64,000 bases of DNA from Campanula takesimana. Its lineage: Eukaryota; Streptophyta; Magnoliopsida; Asterales; Campanulaceae. The stretch covers positions 868,001 through 932,000 of the forward strand of contig JAOWBW010000364.1 of assembly GCA_026119855.1 (NCBI GenBank), read 5' to 3'. This document shows positions 46,871 to 58,170 of the stretch, piece by piece. Within the stretch, counting starts at the first letter, position 1. Each line of letters begins with the position of its first letter. Both the position numbers and the translations under genes were made by a program. The notes beneath the pieces were generated by a model. The model did not search any database and was not told the origin of the DNA. It saw only the letters and a list, made by a program, of their open reading frames with translations.

Positions 46871-47843
46871 ATGTTACTCAAGACTGACAAGGGCCTCTTC
46901 TTCAATTTAGGTCCAATTGGTACTTACCGCATCTACCGAGATTCAGCAGACCGGCTAGTTCATGAATTGTTCACTCCAACAGCTCCGACAGCATCAATGG
47001 CCGGTGACTCCAACAGCAACAACACCATGTCTCTTGAGCAACTCTCAGCTATGGTCCAAATGCTCCAAGAACAAATCTCCACTCTCAACAAAGAGTCCCA
47101 AAGCAAAGATGACCTTTGGCAATCCCATCTTGATAATCAAAGGGAAGCCCATGAAACAGAAATGGACCAAATGAAGGCCAAGCTCACCAAGCTCTCCAAG
47201 GGTAAACACAAAGAGGACAATAAAGAGTCCAAGTGGACCAAAGGCCTGTTTGAGAGCCCTTATGTTAGTGCCCGTACTAAGAAAATGGGGGAGCAAAGCA
47301 CCAACAACAAGGATCACAAGATGGTTGATTCAATCATGGCTTACATAGATCAATGCTTCAACGGTCTCAACTTGGGGAAAGGCTCCGACACAAGCCTTTA
47401 TCAGTCATCCATTCTCATGAGCACAATGGCCGCTCGGGCAGCAAGTTCAAGGGCAACTCTTGCCCCATGGCACACATCGAGACTTACATATGGGATATGG
47501 TTCCAAAGAAGGTCTCTCCAAAAGTGATGGCACAATGCTTCCCTCTTACTCTCGAGGGGGCCACCAAGGATTGGTATGTAACTCTCCCGCTCACAGTCTG
47601 TCTTGATTGGGATGCCGCCATGCTTGCTTTCAAAAGTCAATACCAAGGCAACACCACTCATCGCCCGACCAAGAAAGAGCTCGGGAACACCACCCAAAGG
47701 GACAATGAGTCCTTTATTGACTTCACAAGGAGGTGGAATGACACACTTGCTGAAATTGTCGAGAGGCCTAATACCAAAGAGAAAATGGACATCTTTCTCA
47801 AGTGTCTAAAGATTGATCTCCGCACCCACCTAAGTGGGGATTT
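46871..47843 (+). pseudogene. gag of element G, frameshifted and cut
   Basis: ATG 46871 starts MLLKTDKGLFFNLG, followed by coiled-coil LEQLSAMVQMLQEQISTLNK and KMVDSIMAYIDQ. Near 47435 the segment encoding DKFKMPDIS in E is missing and the frame changes. The second frame reads FKGNSCPMAHIETYIWDM, DWYVTLPLT, DFTRRWNDTLAEIVERP and DLRTHLSG. A further small deletion (about 12 bp relative to E) lies at 47838, immediately beside the H insertion. Knuckle, protease and pol are absent. Confidence 0.88.
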
Positions 47844-49596
47844 TGTTGGTCCCAAAGACACAACAAGGGTATGAGAAAGGAGGCTAGAGGGGGGGGTGAA
47901 TAGCCTACTTAAAATTTCAACCCTTTTTCAAAATTCAACCAAGTGCTTACAATCTTGAGTTTTGCGGTCACGTAATAAACCGTGCGGTCAAGATGTAATA
48001 TGCACAGCGGAAGTTTTCGATGTAAATAAGGTAGAGTTGTTTTTAATAAAATCTCTAAGGAACACCAGCACTCACGGTCAAACAGGTTGCGGTCGAGTGA
48101 GTCCGGTCAAGGTGAATGCGGTCAAGAGAAATGCGGTCAGATGGTTGAGAGATTGAAAGTTGTTGTCTTAGAAGTTTTTGGCAAATGATAAGTTAGTCAG
48201 ATTTTCAACTTAGGCAATGTGGAAAACAAACAAACACAATTCACAACACGTTTGAATATCTGAAAGATCAAACACTAAGCGACAAACAAAATTAATATGA
48301 ACAATGAAGAACAAGATGAACAATACTTGAAAATAAATTTGTAGAAAGTAAAATGACACAAGTATTTGGAAAGGTCGATCTGTTAAAAGATCTACGTCCT
48401 TTACCAAGATGGTCAGTCTTGGATTTTGAATTGAGGTATATATTGATTCTTGAGTGTACAGATTACAGAGATGAAGCTTTGAATCAACACCTATTTTCTA
48501 TGAAGTTCAAATCCTAGACTTAGACCAGTGTATCCCTTTTGATTCAATCTATGTGATTGATCAATTGGGGTGAGTGTGTGTGTAAGAATCAGAAGCTCTT
48601 TAAAATCTAAGTGATTGTAGAGTCTAATGAATCTTAAGTGTTACAAGGCTTGAGATGACTTGAATGTTGCTGGAGATCTTTGAAGGCTTGAAGGTGAGTT
48701 CTTTGAAGATTCAAAGGATTCTGGAAATCTTGAGTATGATCTTCAATCACCAAGTATTTCAACAGCAATTTCTCTCTTTTTAAATCTCAGCTTATTTTTA
48801 ATGAAAAACTTAAGGGATCTCAGTCGGCGATGCCTCACATCAACCGGAATCCCAACTTCGAAATCAATAATTACGTATGTGATCATAGAAACATGAGTGT
48901 GCTTAAGAAAGTGCTAATTGGCCCTCATGGGGAGACGGCTATGATTGTACCGATAAAGCTGAGGTTACCTGAAATATAGGAGCACTGCCAAAGGTATGGA
49001 TGAGAAAATAGCTGTTGGGTTTACTTGGGCTCCAAGTTGAAGGACAATGAGCTGTTGAATTCTGATTGGAGCTCAATTTGAGTTTGTCCTTTTTGCAGAT
49101 AAGAGGTGGTCCCACTTAGATGAATTTAAATTTGAATTACTTGGGATCCAAGTTCTGCAACGTTCTAAACTAACCATAGTTTGACCATGGTTAAGTTTGA
49201 ACAAACTTGGGTTCTTGGACAACTTCATTATTTGCGGTCAAGGCCTCACGGTCGAGTGACTTGCGGTCGAGGGGTCAAATGTGACCTGTCAAGATATGCC
49301 ACAAAGCTCACGGTTACTGACTTCCGGTCAAGTGATTCACGGTCAAGTGGTCTTCCACGGTCAGGTGGTCTACCACGGTCAAGTGAATTCACGGTTAAGG
49401 TCTTGACCACTAAAATTCCAGACTTAGAAAATTTTCAGCCTATCAATCTAAAGCCTATACTATCAAAGTGGACTATTCTAAAAATGAAGTTTAACACTTC
49501 TTACAATATATCCTAAAGTCCACAAAAGATAAAATTAGGTTATGGGATCTATCAAATCTAGGTAATAGGAGTGGTTTATAATAAGCATACCCAACA
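47844..49596 (-). repeat. 3' LTR of element H (1753 bp)
   Basis: In sense it starts TGTTGGGTATGC and ends GGGACCAACA. About 14 CGGTC words (TTGACCG in sense) cluster near its two ends, 47965-48135 and 49235-49395. Its start matches H2 at 2193. No second LTR or TSD partner is visible. Confidence 0.8.
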
Positions 49597-50045
49597 ATCT
49601 CCCCCTATTTGATTGAGACCATTACCTACTATAACAAAGGCTAATCCATTGTACTTGGTAATAACATGTTTTCAAGAAAATAATATTTTATTAATTTCAT
49701 GCCCCAAGTCAATGCACACTCTAAGCCAAAGTCATAGATTTCTATCATCCTAAAAAGATAAAAAAAATACTAATCCTAGCAAGATAGACATATAAGGTTT
49801 GAATGCATTTTTAGAGAAAATAACAATAAGTAAGCAAATGCATCAAACAAACATTCAAAAGGCACTCCACAAAAATATAACCATTAAAGTGAGGAGTGCA
49901 GACAAAAGAGAGATTAAAGTTATACAGACCCAAATAAAAGACAAACAGAAATAAAAATTGTTTTGAGACAAACATCAACAAATTGTTTCAAAGACCACAC
50001 ATGGTCAGTTCAAATGGTACGGTTAAGATTACGGTAGATGATAGT
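49597..50045 (-). other. H polypurine tract and 3' spacer
   Basis: Sense CAAATAGGGGGAGAT directly precedes the LTR (49612-49597). The remaining spacer to the ORF stop is AT-rich with no gene. Confidence 0.7.
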
Positions 50046-52559
50046 CTAGAAGCGGTCGAAGGTATGGAGATTATCTTCAGTGAGATCGGAGAAGGGAACG
50101 CGGTAAGAGGGCATGGAGAGACTGGGAATGAGAATAGGTACGGTCACTCCATCTTCATCATCTTCACCCTGAGCATTTACATTACCGTGGCCTGCTTCTG
50201 CCTCTTGATTTGCAACTAGATTACCGTGCCGGTTGATCCTGTTCAGCACAGTGTTAGCTCGATTGGACAGTAAATCAATTTTGTTTGATTGGTCATTGAG
50301 GCGGTTGGTGTGGACAATCATGGCTTGTTTGAATGCTTCCAATTTCCTACTCAGGCTTTCATTCAGATTGGTCATAGCGGATTTTAGGGCAATAACAACA
50401 TCTTTTTCCACCGACATTCTTACTTTCTTTACTTCCAAAGAGAGTTCATCTTTAACATCCTCCATAGATTTTGAGATGTCTACCGAGGCTTTTAAGACTT
50501 CCTTTGAAAAGCACTTCATGATGGCTCTTGTTTGAATAAGGAAAGATTTGTTTATAAAGTCCGGGGTTACCATGAAGGTACTTGGAGCAACAAGAGCGGT
50601 AGAAGTAGAGCTGCCAGCTTGACCGGGCCTTGAAGAGCTGCTGCCTGCTTGACCGGAGAGGGCATATGATATAGCCTTTGATACGTACTCTCTCTCCCCC
50701 TTAATATACTCAATCAGTTGAGAGGGAAGAGCAATAATCTGGTCCTTAAGCACTGAATTGGCAGACTTCGCCTCAGATATTTCTTCATGAAGAGCGGTCT
50801 GATTGGCGGTCAGCTTTGAGATCTGGGTTTGGGAATCCAGATTGATTTGTGTAAGCATTTCTACTGCGGTCAATAAATGAGAAATTTGATCGACCGGAGG
50901 TTCAGAAGTGGATTGCCTGATTGGAGACATGGTCATATTACCAGTATCATTAACTTCACGGTCACTGGGTTCATGGTCATCTTCTTGACCGTGACCCTCA
51001 TGCTCAGAATGCTTTTCAAAATTTGCTGGAACTTCATCATCACTAAACACCGGGCTATCAGCGTTGATACCCTTATCAACCTCAACATTATCACCAGCAT
51101 TATCATCAGAATGTTCTGATCCATCATCAGATACATCCTCTACCTCTTCATCTGTAGGTCCATCAACCAAACCAAGTGTTGGTTTAGAAATTGGTTGCCT
51201 TTTCAGGCGCTGGGGTGGAGCAATCTCAATAACATCTTCACGGTCGCCCTGAGTAGGTGAACCGGATGGGGTAAAATCAGGAGAAACGGTCGATGGAGGA
51301 GGTCTGGAAACCTTTGTCTTCTTGGAAACCTGCTGAGGACTTAGAGACAAATCTCTTTTCTTTGATTTCTCCCCCTGAGATGAAGCGGGGAGTGCAGAAG
51401 ACTTTGTCTTGAAGGATTTAGATGGAACGGTCGGAGAGGACACGGTTGGTTTGGAGACAGTTGATGTAGAGATGGGAGCGGTAGACTTGGTTTTCAATGG
51501 TGCGGCAGGAGGAATTTTGGAAGGAGACTTAACGGTTGAAGGTTCCTTGATGACAACTCCAGTCAATGGTCTTGGTTTGTGAGGAGCGGTCGATGTACTG
51601 GCAATTCCTTTGCCTTTAACCTTTCTTCTAGATTCTTCCTCGTCCTCAGCTTCTTTATCTTCATCATCATGGACAGATGAGGACTTCATTGGTGCGACAT
51701 GTCCTAAAGCTATTCTGGCAGCCTTGGTGTAGGCAGGAGGGATGTATTTTTCTCTTTTGTGCTCAGGTTCACGATTTCTGTATTCCTGATATTGAGCATC
51801 ACCAAAACGGTTGCGGTAGGTAGATCTCATGGTCTTGATATCAAAGACCTTGGATAGAGAGATGGGAACTTTGGCATCTTTATCTCTGTTAATATCCCTT
51901 CTGAGTTCAGGAATGAATTTAAACAATAGAGAAAGGAACCTTGAGTTTTTCTTGTATTTGGTGGCGGCCTTTTCAGACAACAGCTTCTTATAATCAGAAA
52001 CGTGATCTAACAAGAGATCATATAGAATCTTGGGCCAGCTCATCTTCCTGCCCAGATAGATTGTAGTAGACAGCCTCCATTGAGTGGTATTGAAATTGCC
52101 ATGGTTACCACTCTTGCAGAGCAGACCGTGGCCAACCAAGTGACCAATGTAATACATTACCTCTGGAAAGGTTTTGCGGTAGGGCTTGCACACGTCAGTA
52201 GATCCAATCAATCTCATAGCCAATCCATCATACTCATCGTCAGATAGAGAGATAGGAGCCTCATTGTCAATGTCGAGACCAAGGGTAGAGGCAATATCAG
52301 TATAGTCAATCTCTATCTTGTGACCGTATACTTCTGCAGCAATCCAGTTAAGAGAATTGTTCTGCTCATCTCTTCCTTTGATTTCCTTCGCGGTAGAATA
52401 AAATTCTCCAACTGCGGCAAGGTAGTGACTGGTTTGATTCATAGTGAAATAATGAAGTATGTCTGATTTCTTCATTCTTTTTATCAAGTGCCTCCCAATA
52501 GCATCTTTCTGGAGGTCTTCATAATCAATAAGGCAGCCAGGAATAAATGATTGCTCCTC
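50046..52559 (-). CDS. Extra ORF of H, main exon (about 837 codons)
   Basis: Open from a predicted splice acceptor TTTTTTTAG (52560) through EEQSFIPGCLIDYED to the stop at 50046; no ATG is needed if spliced. The N-terminal third is globular (NSLNWIAAEVYGHKIEIDYT, WRLSTTIYLGRKMSWPKILY), resembling plant transposon-associated domains. A long S/T/P/K-rich low-complexity stretch and an acidic stretch (DEEVEDVSDDGSEHSDD) follow. The C-terminal third has coiled-coil segments (LLTAVEMLTQINLDSQTQIS, KLTANQTALHEEISEAKSAN). No membrane segment or signal peptide is visible, so it does not look like an envelope protein. There are no stops in over 800 codons. Function unknown. Confidence 0.7.
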   Translation of the reverse strand, partial: EEQSFIPGCLIDYEDLQKDAIGRHLIKRMKKSDILHYFTMNQTSHYLAAVGEFYSTAKEIKGRDEQNNSLNWIAAEVYGHKIEIDYTDIASTLGLDIDNEAPISLSDDEYDGLAMRLIGSTDVCKPYRKTFPEVMYYIGHLVGHGLLCKSGNHGNFNTTQWRLSTTIYLGRKMSWPKILYDLLLDHVSDYKKLLSEKAATKYKKNSRFLSLLFKFIPELRRDINRDKDAKVPISLSKVFDIKTMRSTYRNRFGDAQYQEYRNREPEHKREKYIPPAYTKAARIALGHVAPMKSSSVHDDEDKEAEDEEESRRKVKGKGIASTSTAPHKPRPLTGVVIKEPSTVKSPSKIPPAAPLKTKSTAPISTSTVSKPTVSSPTVPSKSFKTKSSALPASSQGEKSKKRDLSLSPQQVSKKTKVSRPPPSTVSPDFTPSGSPTQGDREDVIEIAPPQRLKRQPISKPTLGLVDGPTDEEVEDVSDDGSEHSDDNAGDNVEVDKGINADSPVFSDDEVPANFEKHSEHEGHGQEDDHEPSDREVNDTGNMTMSPIRQSTSEPPVDQISHLLTAVEMLTQINLDSQTQISKLTANQTALHEEISEAKSANSVLKDQIIALPSQLIEYIKGEREYVSKAISYALSGQAGSSSSRPGQAGSSTSTALVAPSTFMVTPDFINKSFLIQTRAIMKCFSKEVLKASVDISKSMEDVKDELSLEVKKVRMSVEKDVVIALKSAMTNLNESLSRKLEAFKQAMIVHTNRLNDQSNKIDLLSNRANTVLNRINRHGNLVANQEAEAGHGNVNAQGEDDEDGVTVPILIPSLSMPSYRVPFSDLTEDNLHTFDRF

Positions 52560-53193
52560 CTAAAAAAATTAGAAGTTAGTAACACTGGTGCGGTCAACCA
52601 GTATGCGGTCGAATGACCGAGAGGATGCGGTCGACATGCATACGGTAGACAGAAATGGCGGTAGGCGAAAACACTTGGAAATATTTCAATGAAAATTCTA
52701 AAAACATCCACAAACACCATGTTACTATGTGTAAATGAATTTAAGGATCAAAAAGTGATGCACTCAAGAACACGAAGAACAACATAAGAACACGAAGAAC
52801 ACTGTTCATAGCGGAAACCCAGAAAACGATTGAGGGCACAAAAATCCATAAAAATTATATCAAAATGAGCACAAAAACCGATTAAACATGAAAATATCAT
52901 CAATTTCATTATCAAGAACACAATAATCACCAGAATATGAAAGGGCAAAATGAAGAACATTAACAAAAGCTTTTTAAAAAAATTTACATGGCACAAAGAG
53001 ATTTATCAACTAGAATTTGAATATAAACACTATATTGAACTCGAAATCATGAAAATAACTAGAATGTGCATTATCAAAGCATATAACAACCCAGAAATTG
53101 AATCATGACATTAGAATAAGAAGGGTTGTAAAAACCCGCCAAAAACGAAAAGTAAAACTGAAAATAGAAGAGTTTTGGGTCAAGAAATCATAC

Positions 53194-53265
53194 CATTGTG
53201 TCTTCAGGGAGTAGTTCTTATGATTTTTTAGAGGATTTAGTTGGTTGAGAGGGTTTGGGAGCCAT
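53194..53265 (-). other. Predicted first exon of the extra H ORF
   Basis: ATG 53265 starts MAPKPSQPTKSSKKS. It has one TAA at 53220-53218, then ELLPEDTM to a donor AATG|GTATGA (53193). The 634-bp intron 53193-52560 ends TTTTTTTAG, and phase 0 joins TM to EEQSF. A pyrimidine-rich stretch on the sense strand (about 53400-53270) precedes the ATG, like a host gene 5' UTR. The TAA is the one obstacle; one base change would remove it. Prediction only. Confidence 0.4.
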
Positions 53266-53970
53266 TTTATAGAGAGAATTTGTGGAAATAGAATGAGAGA
53301 TATGGAACTGGAAGTGTAGAGAGAGAAATAGAGAGAGACAAAGAGTAGAGAGAGAAAGTGGAGGGAGGTTTCTGAAAAGTATTATGCAGAGAGGTGGAGG
53401 TTAAGGAGGTAGTGGAACCATTTGTGCAGAGAAGTGGGAGGTTAACTCTGCAAATTCAGGGATTTGACCAATGATGTCCTTTCGCCATAAATGCATGGAT
53501 AGTGACGGTGGACATAAATAAGGGAATAAAATTAATTGCAAATGATTTGAATTAATTGAAAACGAGGGAAAAGAGGAAATTACGGAATTACCCCTTTGGA
53601 TGACTAAGATGATCCTAAAATTTGCTAAGTAAGAAACACTTACCTGGTCACCTAGCTTTTTGCGGTCAGGTGCTTAACCGTGCGTTTTGCGGTCAAGTGA
53701 GTTACCTTGGCCAAGAAAAGCTTCTATAAAGCAGTGAACCAATGTCATCATTTTCATGCGGTAGGCTTCTCCAAAACCTTTGAACAAATTTCATTCTTTC
53801 ATGCGGTCGGAGCATTTTGCGGTCAACAAGGATGCGGTCGGTATACCTGCTGTATTTTAATGCATCGACCGTGATTGCTTTACCGGTAAGGGTGTTGACC
53901 GTGACCTACTTGGTTTTGAACTTGGATAAAACATAAGACATTAGCACAATCAAAATATATGGACAAGTAA
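53266..53970 (-). other. Spacer between pol and the extra ORF of H
   Basis: A GA/CT-rich stretch (53265-53400) and a cluster of CGGTC words (53660-53900) are present. No reading frame of note. Confidence 0.5.
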
Positions 53971-55485
53971 TTAAAGTTCTAGCATGCCCATTTCTCCTCT
54001 AAGATACCTAAATCTCTTCGAATCAAGAGCCTTGGTGAGAATATCTGCAATTTGATTGTCAGTACTCATATACTCGAGATGGATATTACCTTTTTCCACA
54101 TGATCCTTGAGAAAGTGGTATTTGATATCAATGTGTTTGGTTTTTGAATGCATGACAGGGTTGTTGGAGACAGCAATGGTAGATGTATTGTCACAATAGA
54201 TTGGACAATTTTCTTCATTGATTCCGTAGTCAACCAATTGTTGTTTCATCCAGAGCACTTGGCAGCAGCAGCTTCCAGCAGCTATATATTCAGCTTCTGT
54301 GGTAGATACAGAGACTGAGGCTTGTTTCTTGCTTGCCCATGAAACGAGTCGATTTCCAAGGAAATGACAGGTTCCACTTGTGCTTTTCCTTTCTATTGTA
54401 CATGCTGCATAATCTGCATCTGAGTAACCTATAAGATCAAAACCTGAATCTTTGGAGTACCAAAGTCCAAGGTTAATAGTCCCAGATAGATATCGAATAA
54501 TACGTTTAACAACAATAAGATGTGCTTCTCTAGGATCAGCTTGATAACGAGCACAAACGCAAACACTAAACATGATATCTGGCCTACTAGCAGTTAAATA
54601 AAGAAGAGAACCAATCATTCCTCGGTATAAGGTTTGATCAACCTTCTTACCTTTCAAGTCTTTATCTAACTTGTTACCAGCAGCCATAGGAGTGTCATAT
54701 GCCTTTGCATTTTCAAGTCCAAATTTCTTGATAAGATCCTTTGTGTACTTTGCTTGATTGAGGAAGATGCCTTCAGCACATTGTTTAATTTGAAGCCCAA
54801 GGAAGAATGTTAATTCTCCCATCATGCTCATCTCAAATTTGCTTTTCATTAGCTTCTCAAATCGCTTATACAACAATTCATTAGTAGAACCAAAAATAAT
54901 ATCATCTACATATATTTGAACTAATAAAGTATGATCATGATATTTAGCAAAGAATAGAGTTGTGTCGATCTTACCACGCATGAAGCCTTTCTCTAAGAGA
55001 AATTTAGATAGAGTGTCATACCATGCACGTGGAGCTTGTTTGAGTCTATATAAAGCTTTACGGAGTTTGTAGACATGATTTGGAAATTTGGGGTCTTCAA
55101 ATCCGGGCGGTTGAGGAACAAAGACTGTTTCTTGAAGTTCACCATTGAGGAATGCACTCTTCACATCCATTTGATATAACTTGAATCTTTTGAAAGAGGC
55201 ATAAGCTAAAAATATCCTTATAGCTTCAAGTCTTGCAACGGGGGCAAAAGTTTCATCATAATCAATGCCTTCTTCTTGTCTATAGCCTTGTGCAACCAAC
55301 ATAGCTTTGTTTCTTGTGATGCTTCCATTCTCATCCATCTTGTTTCGGAACACCCACTTTGTACCAATCACTCCTTGATCTTGTGGCCTTGGAACTAAGG
55401 TCCAAACTTTACATCTTTCAAATTGGTTGAGCTCTTCTTGCATAGCAACAACCTAACTTGAGTCTTGGAGTGCCTCATCAACTAA
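53971..55485 (-). pseudogene. copia pol fragment of H: RT and RNase H
   Basis: It starts inside RT, with an in-frame TAG at about 55456 upstream of AMQEELNQFERCKVWTLVPR. RT motifs are GTKWVFRNKMDENG, YDETFAPVARLEAIR, KALYRLKQAPRAWYD and the catalytic IYVDDIIFGST (about 54917-54890). RNase H has LIGYSDADYA, TTEAEYIA and CDNTSTIAVS, and the C-terminus is KHIDIKYHFLKDHVEKG...ILTKAL...RGEMGMLEL. From about 55443 to the natural stop the frame is open for 490 codons. The lineage resembles SIRE. Integrase and gag are lost with the 5' truncation. Confidence 0.93.
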
Positions 55486-58170
55486 AAACAAATAAGCACA
55501 TAATTTACAACTTTCGAATCACCCGTGTGACCGATAAAATAATTAGAAAATACAAACTGTTCTTTTTCTGTGCACTGTTCTGTTTCAAAAAAATGCCCAG
55601 AAGCGTGTGCATTGGGCTGCCTACTCGGGAGGCGCGCGCGTCAGAGGAAGTGGGCAAGAGGCACCCGCTTCTGGGTGAAAACCTGCAAATCAGTGGGTTC
55701 AACGGATTGCCTTGACCCTAAATAAGAAAACTTTTCCCTGCAGAATTTGTTAGCACAGAAACATGGAATGGAAGGACAAGAAGAAAGGCGGACGAATCTC
55801 GTTCAAAGGGTCGGACACGTACGCTTTAGGCCAAGAAGGCCAGAGGCGCGCGCTTCCCACCCTTTTCACCAGAATGCCCAGAAAACAGAATAAAGAACAC
55901 CAAACATAAGAAACGCAAGTTTAAACCTCTACGCTATCCCCAGCAGAGTCGCCACTGTAGATACCCCAGAAAAACCCACTACTTGGCTAGAGCGGTGAAT
56001 TATCCTAGGATGTCTAATTGATTTTAATTTGTAGAGTCGCCACCTATGTTATTAAGGGAACATAAGAAAAACCTAATGAAATAGCCTAAATTTATATACA
56101 AAACCAGAGATTCGGGAAGAGAAGGGTTCGGGGGTTAGGTGATGGAGTGGGAAGTACTTAAATACCCACTCCGCCCCGCTTACGCGGGTCTTGCTACTAA
56201 AGGTGTTCTAATGCTAAATGTCCTTCTTTTATTGATATAAAAAATGTGCTAACAATTATATTAAAAGGGGAATTGCAAAAGGAAATAAAAAGACAAATTG
56301 TTTTATTGATTTTATGCTAAAGATTACATTATGAGAAGAAGAGTAAATTAAACTAGAGTTTAAAATGTAGGGAGATAACCTTAACCAACTTTAATGTGAT
56401 AAAGTAATTATTCGGTCATGTCCCATTTGATGGGGATTGCATACATTAAGAAGAATAAAATAAGAGAAGAAAAGTGAAGTGAAGTTGTACCTTAAGAAGA
56501 GTACTTCAAACTTTGACTTGAAAAGAGTAGAGTTTTGATGCTTGAGTTGTTGTTGGGAGAATTCTTGTAAAGAGAATTCTTGAGAGAATTGTATATAGTG
56601 TAGTTGTAGAGAAAATTTTGTTAGGTTTTGATGCATCATGCGCAGCGGAATTAAACATATAAATCAAACACCCAAGAGCCCGGATCCGTACATGTTGATT
56701 AAATTAAATACAAGATGAAAGAAACATACCCTTGAAGATCGAATCTATGAACACGGACTTTGAGGTGCTAAAGGAAACACCCTCTATCGGTATCCACACA
56801 TCGAACGGACTCAAGAACGCTTCTTGATTTGACTGCTAGATCCTTAGGCTTTAAAACATGGTTGAAGAACCATTCTTCAATCTCCCTTTGATTATTATGG
56901 TTTGATGATGAGCAAAAATCAAACCCCAATAACCTAAGTATAATATGTGTTTTTCTCTCTCCAAGAAACTCTTGTTGATTTCCAAAATAAATGCCTAAGG
57001 CTTAGTTTTCGGCTGAAGAGAACACAGAATATATACTGGGAGAAACCTAATTCCATTAGGTTAAAGGATTCCTTTCCCAGAAAGAAATCTGACAAAAAAC
57101 TCGTCAGCGGACAAACTATCCGTACGGCTAGTCCAAACTATCCGTACGGCTGGTTTTTCCACTTCCCAGTTTTTCTTGTTTTTCATGCCAAGTAAGATCC
57201 GTTCTGCTTGTGTGACCTAATAGGATTATACTATGTTGGCAACGAGTCCAAAGACCTCGTAAATCATAAGCGGACTCTAGCAAGCCATTATGACTACCCA
57301 AATAGTATAACATAGAAAGCCCAAAGTTACCTTATAGAACATATCATAATCCCTTTGTCACGCGATATCATATTGGACATAATTCATGGTCCACGTCAAC
57401 TTATGTTATCCAATGCTTTCTCGATATCGAGTAGATTGATATGAGCAAATAACATTGAACGCTTCAATTCATTTGGGTACGGCCGTACACTATTATAAAT
57501 CTCACTCATCGAGTGGCCAAGAAGATATCTCTCTTGAGAGAGGGACAAATCCCATCTTGACTTATCATTCTTCCCTACAGGAATCCGATTATGCCAATCA
57601 TAGCCTTTATAACCACCCGGTTAGGGGTAGCGGTTGAGTACGTCAAACATAATGTTCATCATGTGGAAGACTATGATAATCTCAGGTCTAAGGATAAATG
57701 ATATAACTATTATGAGATTTAATTATGACATTTGACCATGACATAAATCTCATAACGGGTCTATCCAGTACTTGTTCTTCAACATGTACCCACAAGTTTA
57801 ATCCGCATCCTATGCGCTATAATCATCATATGATTATCCATTAAACTCATGCTAGCCCTTCATAAGTGCTAGGGACAATGATCATTACAATAAACATGCA
57901 AAAGATATAATAATCAGGTTTGTTATCTCTATAACAATGAAGCTATGATATAACGCATAGGCCTTTCTCAAGGGCCTAGGGCATAATATCCAACAAATTT
58001 GAGTCCCTTTCTAAGGTAAAAAAAATATGGGTTTAAATAGGTGGAGAAAGGAGGGAAAGATAGCTTTTCAACCAATAGGAAAATAAAAGAAAGATAAATA
58101 ATAAAAAGAAAATCAAATAAGAATGAAATAAAATATTTTGTTTTTATGGAGAATGGCTTTCTATTGTTTT
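55486..58170 (-). mobile_element. Inverted 5' LTR and leader half of element J
   Basis: On the minus strand: a truncated LTR (about 58160-55957, interrupted by solo F), ending GGTATCTACA at 55957, then TGGCGACTCTGCTGGGGA (55954-55937), then leader with GCGCGC words (about 55630 and 55845). It reaches GTGCTTATTTGTTTTT at 55486. The next part of this leader, from a poly-T tract and TTTGTCACTTG onward, is found in the opposite orientation at 58165-58200. The first few hundred bases of the LTR are missing. Confidence 0.65.
56619..57995 (-). repeat. Solo LTR of the F family (1377 bp), TSD AATTT
   Basis: Minus strand TGTTGGATATTATGCCCTAG ... AAAACCTAACA, with perfect 5-bp duplications AATTT at 56614-56618 and 57996-58000 and no PBS or internal sequence. 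It aligns with the three F pieces. It has a pair of CCGTACGG words near 57120-57150 upstream of a TATA-like AGTATATATTC (about 57030). Formed by recombination between the LTRs of a full element. Confidence 0.92.

Larger units (their letters stand above)
44822..47843 (+). mobile_element. Element G: plus-strand Tat element, cut by H
   Basis: 5' LTR, tRNA-Arg-like PBS, leader and partial gag, all related to E. It inserted into F's leader (left flank GTGGA, 44817-44821). Its 3' part is not in the window: H interrupts gag at 47844 and H's own 5' end is lost at 55485. Confidence 0.85.
47844..55485 (-). mobile_element. Element H: minus-strand copia element with extra 3' ORF, 5' truncated
   Basis: Sense order: partial pol (55485-53971), extra ORF with a predicted intron (53265-50046), PPT (49612-49597) and 3' LTR (49596-47844). 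Gag, integrase and the 5' LTR are missing; at 55486 it joins inverted J sequence. An extra ORF after pol is a feature of SIRE-type copia elements. The element is unusually rich in CGGTCA words, both in the LTR and inside. Confidence 0.8.

Noticed and set aside
50046..52559. Envelope gene in H
   Set aside because: The position fits, but I see no signal peptide, membrane span or fusion-like segment; the protein is low-complexity and coiled coil.
52484..52720. 78-codon minus-strand frame with hydrophobic residues before the extra ORF of H
   Set aside because: It lies across the predicted intron and acceptor site in a different frame.
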